From positions 31,945,339 to 32,009,338 of the forward strand of contig NC_064757.1 of the NCBI RefSeq assembly GCF_011397635.1: DNA of 64,000 bases. Reading direction: 5' to 3'. A program made the position numbers and the translations under genes. The first letter of the stretch is position 1; every line of letters begins with the position of its first letter. The notes beneath the pieces were generated by a model. It was not told where the DNA came from, ran no database searches, and saw only the letters and a list, made by a program, of their open reading frames with translations. Shown here piece after piece: positions 40,901 through 48,700 of this stretch. Source of the stretch: Epinephelus fuscoguttatus (taxonomy: Eukaryota > Chordata > Actinopteri > Perciformes > Serranidae).

Positions 40901-43900
40901 GACTGACAAGTTAATTTACTTGATAATCTGATAAGCTCACTCCACAGGCCTGTACTTGCAGTGTGTGTCTTGATCTGCTGTTTGTTCTGCAGCTTTTGTC
41001 ACTCTCAAGTTCAAACTAGTTCTTTCTTTTATCTACACTTTCTGTCTGTTCCCTCTCTGTCTGCCTTTCCTTGGTGGTCATTTCTCTCAGAGTTTTAGAG
41101 CTGGGGGAGGGAGTACAGGCCGAATGAATGAGTTTCTTTTAGACGTTTGCTTCTTCCATCCCTCCCTTGTTTCCTCCCTCAAATTGCCACTTCTCTCTTA
41201 CTCCCTCTCTCCGTTTCCCTCCCTCACAGTGAGAATTCCTCCGTACCTGTCTGAACAGGGAGCGTTGGAGTCGCTGTAGGGCAGAGGAAAGAAAGAAATA
41301 TAAGGAAAAGAAAGGGAATCAAGAGAAGGAAAGTAGGAGGAACAAAAGGCACATATTTAAAGAGCACAGACAGGGAGGAGGTGTGTTAGAGACAATTTGG
41401 GAACGGACACAGAGTGAGAGACGAGTTTATCAGAATCTCAAGGCTTCAGATTTTGCTTTTATTCCCACCTCCCTGCTGAGCTGTTTTTCAACTTTCTGAG
41501 ACCCGTGGCTATTTTGGTCTGTCAGTGTTGGAGCGGTTTGGGATGGATGCCATCATGCTGCAAGAAAAACTGGTGGAACGGCTGCTGTGCCCACGAGTGA
41601 GAACAGCCAGGCAGAAGGTAAAAAAAGTTGGATTTCTAGGAGAAAATGGGCAAAACAATAGACAAAAAGAGTGGAGAAATATCAGAAAAATTCAAAATAC
41701 AATGAAAAGTAAAGACACAGAGTTCAGGGAAACTTTATAAACGAGGAGTCCTAACACATGTGGAGTCAGTGCCAGCATCTTTTGGTGTTAGCTCTGCTCT
41801 TCTGCTGAGGTGTGTGACAGATTTACTTTGTTTTTATGACTACTCACTGATTTATCTAAAGCCTTCCTCATTCTGACTCCTCTGGCTTCCTGAAGAGCGT
41901 GTCTGCCATGCACTGATTGCACCACCAGTGTTTTTTTGTGTGTTTTTTTCTCAATGTGATCCTCACCCGAGGGGGCTGTCGGAAATGCCTATGACAAGTT
42001 ATGACAGCTTATAAGGACTCTGACTGTTTGTTTGGCTCATGTGTTTGCAGAGCGCAAAAAGAGCTTTTCAGGTCCCTTGAATGTAGCTTCTGTCTGTGCG
42101 TGAATGCTCTTGATGGGCCTCGAGTGTGTATTTATATCTACACATGTCAACGCGTACTGTCGGGTGAAGATGACGCTCTGCCAGATGCAGCAGAGAAAAC
42201 CTGCAGGACTGAGAGCCACTGTGTGACACAGTGAGCGACTGGTATCCTGTGGCTCTCTTTGTGTGTTTCTGTGAGAGTTTTAATGGAAAATCTGAGGCGC
42301 TGATTTATTCTCAGCTGCTCACAGAGGAATGTTGTGCACGTGTTTTTCCATGCAGTTGTAGATTTTCTGTCTGTTGTGGTCATTTTTTATTGCATCTGAC
42401 GCTGCCAGATACTTTTTGTTTTCACATTAGAAACCCTCTGAGCGCTCTCACAGCTATTTGGTGTCTGCTTCTATTTTTAAGCTGTTGGTTTTTGATCTTT
42501 TATTGTTGAGCTCAAACAATTAGTTCATTATTCAATGAGCTGAATGGAAGAAAAACTTTTTCTGAGTATCAGTTAATTGTTTGAATCATTTTTTAAGGAA
42601 AAATGCAAAATAATCTCTGGTTATAGTTTCTCAAATGATAGAATTTTTTACTTTTGTTTTCATTTTAAGTTAAAGTCCATAGTCTTGGCATCAAAACATA
42701 CTTTCAAAAGTAAAGGACTCATCATGGAGAATGAAGCATTTGAGAATAATATATAGACTATTATATGAATTCTAATGTTGTCTTAACCTGTAAAGATCTT
42801 CATAATGTATTTGTTGATCACGTATCATTTATCTGAATTATGGAATTAACTAGTATCTAAAGTTATCAATAACTGTAGTGGGGTAAAAAGTTCAATATTT
42901 GACTGTGAAATATAGAAAAGTAGATGTAGTACAGTACTTCCAGTAAATGTGTGTTGTTGCCTTCCATCACTTGTCTTTTGTGATGGTAAACTAGATATTT
43001 TTGACTTTGGACTGCTGGTTGAACAAATAAGCATTTTCAAGACATCACTTTTGGCTTTAAGAATCTATAACATTCATCTTTGTTTTTTGTTATGCCTCGT
43101 GCTGGTGATACCAGTGGCTGTAAGTAGTGTGTTTTCAGGTTGTCTGTCCGGCTGTCCATCTGTCCCATTCCCCTGAACACGATTTCTCAATAACACCATG
43201 AGGAAGATTCTTCAAATTTTGCACAAATTTCCAGTGGTCTCAACGACAAATTGATTAGTGTTTAGTGGTCAACGGTCAAGGATTTTGTGATCTAATCTTT
43301 GTCATTTTCATGGAGGCAATATCTCAACAAGACCTCCTGGGAATTCATTTAAAATCTGGCACAAATCTCAACACGGATTTAAAGATGAACTGATTCATTT
43401 TTGGTGGTCAAAGGTCAATGTCACTGTGACCTTGCATCTGTTTCATTCTCGTGAATGCAACATCTCAAGAACACCTTAATAAAATTTCTTCAAATTTGTT
43501 TTTAACATCCACTTTGGCTCAAGGATGTACTGAAGAGAATTTGGTAGTCGAAGGTAAAAGGTTAAGGTCACTGTGACCTCATGAAACATGTTTTTGGCCA
43601 TAATTCAGGAATTCATACGCTAATTATGACACAATTTCACACAAATGTCGAATAAGATAAAATGATAAAGTAATGACATTTTATATCTGCAAGGTCAAAG
43701 GTCAGCTCCACTGTGACATCATAATGTTCTGCAAAAACACTTTTCTGGCCATTACTTAATGTCATATCTCAGGAACAGAAAGGAGACATTTTGTCAGAGA
43801 CCTGATGACACTACTCTTGGGTGCCCACTCTGAAACTGTATGGGTTGTAAAGATCTTGTGTGCTGCGGGGGGCAATATGTATGTGAAATATCCGTGTTTT

Positions 43901-45459
43901 CACAGACATGGATTTAAACTGTAACTGCAACTTGACGGTTCACAGAGGCAAAAAAACGCAAAGTGGTCATTCTAGTTTACTTTCAGTCGCCCAACCAATG
44001 TTCACTCAGCCAACATTCCAAAACCCAAAGATATTCAATTAACTATCACATGATATAAAGAAAAACAAACAATCATTACAAATGAGATAGTGTAACTCAA
44101 GAATATTTGTAGATTTTGCTTGAAAAAATATTAAAACAGTTAATTTTCTGTAGTTCTACGTTATTGAAACATTTACAAAGCATTAATGAATACTGAACAC
44201 CTCCCTCTTCTTCTTTGTGTGTGTTTTTCTGTCCCAGGAGAAACAGTATGTGGGTTTTGCAACTCTGCCCAACCAGGTCCATAGGAAGTCTGTGAAGAAA
44301 GGCTTCGATTTCACGCTGATGGTTGCAGGTCAGTTTGTAGCTGAAGATACAGCTGAAGGTGTACCTAATAAACCAGCATCTTAATTTGTCTGGATTTATT
44401 TCAGATTAGATTCACACTCACTGTGACCATCTGTGTGTCTGTGTCTGTGTCTGTGTCTGTGTCTGTGCTGCAGGAGAGTCTGGTATGGGTAAATCCACCC
44501 TGGTCAACAGCCTGTTCCTCACAGACCTCTACAAAGACAGGAAGTTACTGAATGCGGAAGGTGAGTCTTTATGCTATTTATTTTCTCTCTGTATCAGTCA
44601 TAATGAACATGCTGCCCTGCTGTTTATATAAACCAGAACACCATCTGTCTTACATTTAAAGACAGACCGTTCATCTCCAAATCAAAAATACATATTTTTC
44701 CACTTACCTGTGGTGCTATTTATCACTTTAGATTGTTATGGTGGAGTTGCAGAGTGTTGCAGATATTGGCCGTAGGTATGTCTGCCTTCTCTCCAATATA
44801 AAAGAATTAGTCACTCGGCTTGTAGTGCACAAATCTCCGAACAATACAAAAAATACATTTGACCTCATTGTGAGCAGTTTTATGTAGGAACTATTTTCTT
44901 TCTACGGAACTACACTCACGCTTTGAGCTCCATAAGCCAAACGCCATCTAGTTCCATTATGTTGGAGAGAAGGCAGACATCTCTAAGGCTGATATCTCCA
45001 ACACTTGGCAACTCACACTAAAACAATATGGAGTGATAAATAGCACTAGAGCTAGAACTAATAGCATTAGACAGTCTGTCTAATCTGACTGTTTTCATGT
45101 TTGTTCAAGAGTCTTATCTTTTGATGTCAAATGACTTTGTAAAGCAGCTTTGTTAATAGTTGAATAATGTCCATCAATCATGCCATTATCACTTAAAGCT
45201 TAAAAAACCCCACTCCATCTTCCTCTCTGTATCGATGCTCTGCAGAGCGCATCAACCAAACTGTGGAGATCATCAAACACACTGTAGACATAGAGGAGAA
45301 AGGAGTCAAGCTCAAGCTGACCATCGTTGACACACCGGGGTTCGGAGACGCTGTCAACAACAACGAATGGTGAGCTGGAAAACCTGCTGCTGTGACACGT
45401 GCCTGTTTCAGCCTGAACATTTGAATTCACAGTGTCTGGAGGAGCTGCTAATGTTGTCT

Positions 45460-45532
<73 letters not shown>

Positions 45533-45675
45533 TCCTAGCTGGAAGCCGATCACAGACTACATAGATCAGCAGTTTGAGCAATACTTCAGGGATGAGAGCG
45601 GACTGAACAGAAAGAACATCCAGGACAACAGAGTCCACTGCTGCCTCTACTTCATCCCTCCATTTGGGCACGGGT

Positions 45676-45714
<39 letters not shown>

Positions 45715-48700
45715 ACCTCCATGGCAAATTTCAGCCTCCTGGGGTGAAAATTGTGGACGCAAAGGGTGGGGAAATTTTTGTGGAGTGAGCTTTAGAGCTG
45801 CTGGTTGCAGCTAAAATAAACAACACCTTGTACTCATCAGTTTAATCTGTTTTTATTTGGAGGACTTCCCTCTCATTCCCACTCTGGATTTCTCTCCGCA
45901 GGCTGCGTCCGGTGGATGTTGAGTTCATGAAGGCTCTGCATGAAAAAGTGAACATAATCCCTCTCATTGCAAAAGCTGACTGCCTCACGCCCAACGAGAT
46001 AAAAAAACTCAAAGACAGAGTGAGTCCCACAACTGCAGCTCTGAGCTGAATTCAGCATGTTTCACTGTATTGAGGTTATTCACCATGTTTCTGATTTATC
46101 TACAGATACGAGAGGAAATAGACAAGTTTGGCATCAAAGTGTACCAGTTCCCCGAATGTGACTCCGATGAGGATGAAGAGTTTAAACAACTTGACAAAGA
46201 GCTGAAGGTGAGTCAGATTCCTGTGACAGAGTCCAGTTTATTACCTAGTTCACTGTGAGGGTAAGTAACTGAACCTCTGGCCTAGAGCTGCACAATATAT
46301 TATTTAAAAAAAGAAAAAAATATCATTATAATGTCAAATTGGGCAAAAACACATCACGAAAGACTGTCGTATAAAACTCAGGGATTTTTTTTTTGAGTAT
46401 TAGTAGAAAACTGCACTTTCAAATGTAACTTACATTCTTTTTTTAATTAGTACCTTTGAGTTCAGGTCAGTCAGTACATCTACATGACATTAGACAATTA
46501 AATGGCCTAATCGAGCTATAACTGAAGCTCGACTTAACTGCGCATGTAAACGTCCTGAGTCTTAATTTATACAATAAAAAATGTTGGAAATGATTTCCTT
46601 TTACGTTTTAATTCAAGAAGCAATTTCTGTTAAAGCAGTACACTAAAAGCAGCAGAAGGGCAGAATTATGTACATTTTAATATCTGTTTATTTATCTCAA
46701 GTAATATCGTGCAGCCCGTCTCTGACCACAAACTGAGGTCATTCCACTTCTGTGGGGTTTACAGGAAAATTTATTTTGTCTGTCTGGGTCGTGCCAGGAT
46801 TTTAGAGGTACTAGAGAACACACCCTCTCTAAGAAAATAGTGACAAGACACCGAAGGAATGATTTTTAAAATTATATTTGTACCATTTTGTAGTTATATT
46901 TTTAAATTTTTATTTTTTTTAATTTTCCTAATGTACAGCTCCAAATGCTGTTTTCAGGTATAAAATGCAGATGCGGAAATAGTAAATCCTTTTTCATTTA
47001 TTCATTTCTTTATGTAGTTTGTATTCAAATATAAATATCAGAACTTCTTAGGAAAAAAAAATCCACAGGACATGACCATAGACTGTATAAAATAATGGAC
47101 ACAGCTACCATGATGTCACCCACTGGTGTGTGGACTCCTGGTTTGAAGCCTTTGGCATTTCAGCTGTCACAATCTTGATATTTTGGAGCCAGAAGTGACC
47201 ATATTTGGACGAGAGGGTGGAGCTGTGGAGAAGCGAGTGGTGGATCTGACTCAGACTGTAACGAGGTTTTGTGGACAGCCTGTGACCCAAAGCGACCCAC
47301 TCTTAAATATGCATAACTTTAAGCTTTAACAAGTGTAAACAACAAAGATACAGTTGTCACGAATCTTGAAATTAGCTATAGAGACCGAAAGTGTTATTTG
47401 CACCTGGCTGTAAGCATGTTTATTTCTGCTGTAAAGTTTAACAGGGGTTTCTATGGGTATTGATGCTACTGGAGCCAGCCTCTAGTGGTCATAGGAGGAA
47501 CTGCAGTTTTTGGCACTTCTTGTATTGGCCTCATTTTTTCAGTCCTGGCAGTTGCTGCTTCAACATGTCCTCAGTGTTCTGAGTGTACACAGCCCTGTTT
47601 TCGCATACTCCTTATGGGATGTCCAGCCATCCAGATAATACCAGTTTTATGTGCCAAGATTCTGAGCTAATCTCTTATTCTTCACTGACAGCAGAGAGGA
47701 AGTGAAGTTAGTTCAGTTTTTGGTCCTCAGTGCACTGAAAAGTCACATTTGTGAGGCTTAACAGCAACTGGCTTTCTCATGAATGACTTTGTAACAAAGG
47801 GAAAGGTGTATGTGCTGATTCTTAGAAAGAGACATGACTTTTTAAAAGATATTTGTGATGCTATGAGAAACACAAACAAATTTCATGTTCAAAATGTTTG
47901 GGATGATGGCAGAAACCTCAAAAGATGGACATCTTAAAACCTGGGCACCTAAAACTATCTTCATGACTTGATATCACATTTTCACTGCATACATTTTGAT
48001 GTAGGATCTAAATAATGACTTTATTACCTGCTGCTTTGCATTGCAACAATTTCAGGAATGGAGCCATTGTTTACGTTGTGACATGAGTTCCCTGATCAGC
48101 TGGGAAAATCTGTGTGAGAACAATAAACAACAACATCTCCATGTGTCAGCAGTTACAGTCATGCCTCTCTCAAGCTGCTCGTTTTTTTTTTTGAACACAT
48201 ATAAGTGTGTGAATGTGTGTCAGGGCCCAGTGTGCTCAGTCAGCTTTCCTCCGGATAGATCAGGGTTAAAAAAAACAACCCTCATGTGTCTGTGTGCAGG
48301 AGTGCACCCCGTTCGCTGTGATTGGCAGTAACACTGTGGTGGAGGCCCGAGGGCAGAGAGTGAGAGGGAGACTTTACCCCTGGGGCATTGTTGAAGGTAT
48401 GTTCATAAACCTGTTATTAGACACTGTTCAGATGTCATAACTAAAATTACTTAGTGAATTCACGGTTTTCTTTTCTCAGTGGAGAACCAGTCGCACTGTG
48501 ACTTTGTGAAACTGAGGAACATGCTGATTCGTTCACACATGCACGACCTCAAAGACGTGACCTGTGACGTCCACTACGAAAACTACAGAGCGCAGTGCAT
48601 ACAGGAGATGACCAGGTTTGTGAAAACATGAGAGAGAGAATGTTTGGTAAACATCTCAAATAACTGCTGATGTTTACAGACTTCAGCACAGATTTGCCTG

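Larger units (their letters stand above)
43090..43970. repeat. Dispersed repeat with AGGTCA/TGACCT words
   Basis: A fish dispersed repeat built of related sub-units with phrases such as 'ATATCTCA(G/A)GAA(C)', 'CTTCAAATTT', 'GGTCAAAGGTCA' and 'GTCACTGTGACCT'. The unit 'GGTCA...CACTGTGAC' occurs three times, near 43,410, 43,565 and 43,692. It lies 270-1,150 nt upstream of sept5 exon 3 (44,238). Confidence 0.7.
24187..44237 (+). other. sept5: 20-kb sept5 intron 2, repeat-rich
   Basis: Very long intron holding most of the mobile DNA in the window and an internal alternative first exon at 41,543. Parts with no feature of their own (for example 26,240-27,270, 29,310-30,130, 32,550-34,890, 38,130-38,900 and 41,620-43,090) show no recognised exon or RNA gene. 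Confidence 0.8.

Noticed and set aside
41525..41740. Longer frame starting upstream at 41,525 and running past 41,617
   Set aside because: The first codon is GTG, not ATG; homology to SEPT5 isoform b starts at the ATG at 41,543, and the part after the donor at 41,617 is intron.
45193..45722. Several frames with His/Thr or Cys/Val runs on both strands
   Set aside because: Shadows of sept5 exons 5 and 6 and of the TG/CA tracts around exon 6.
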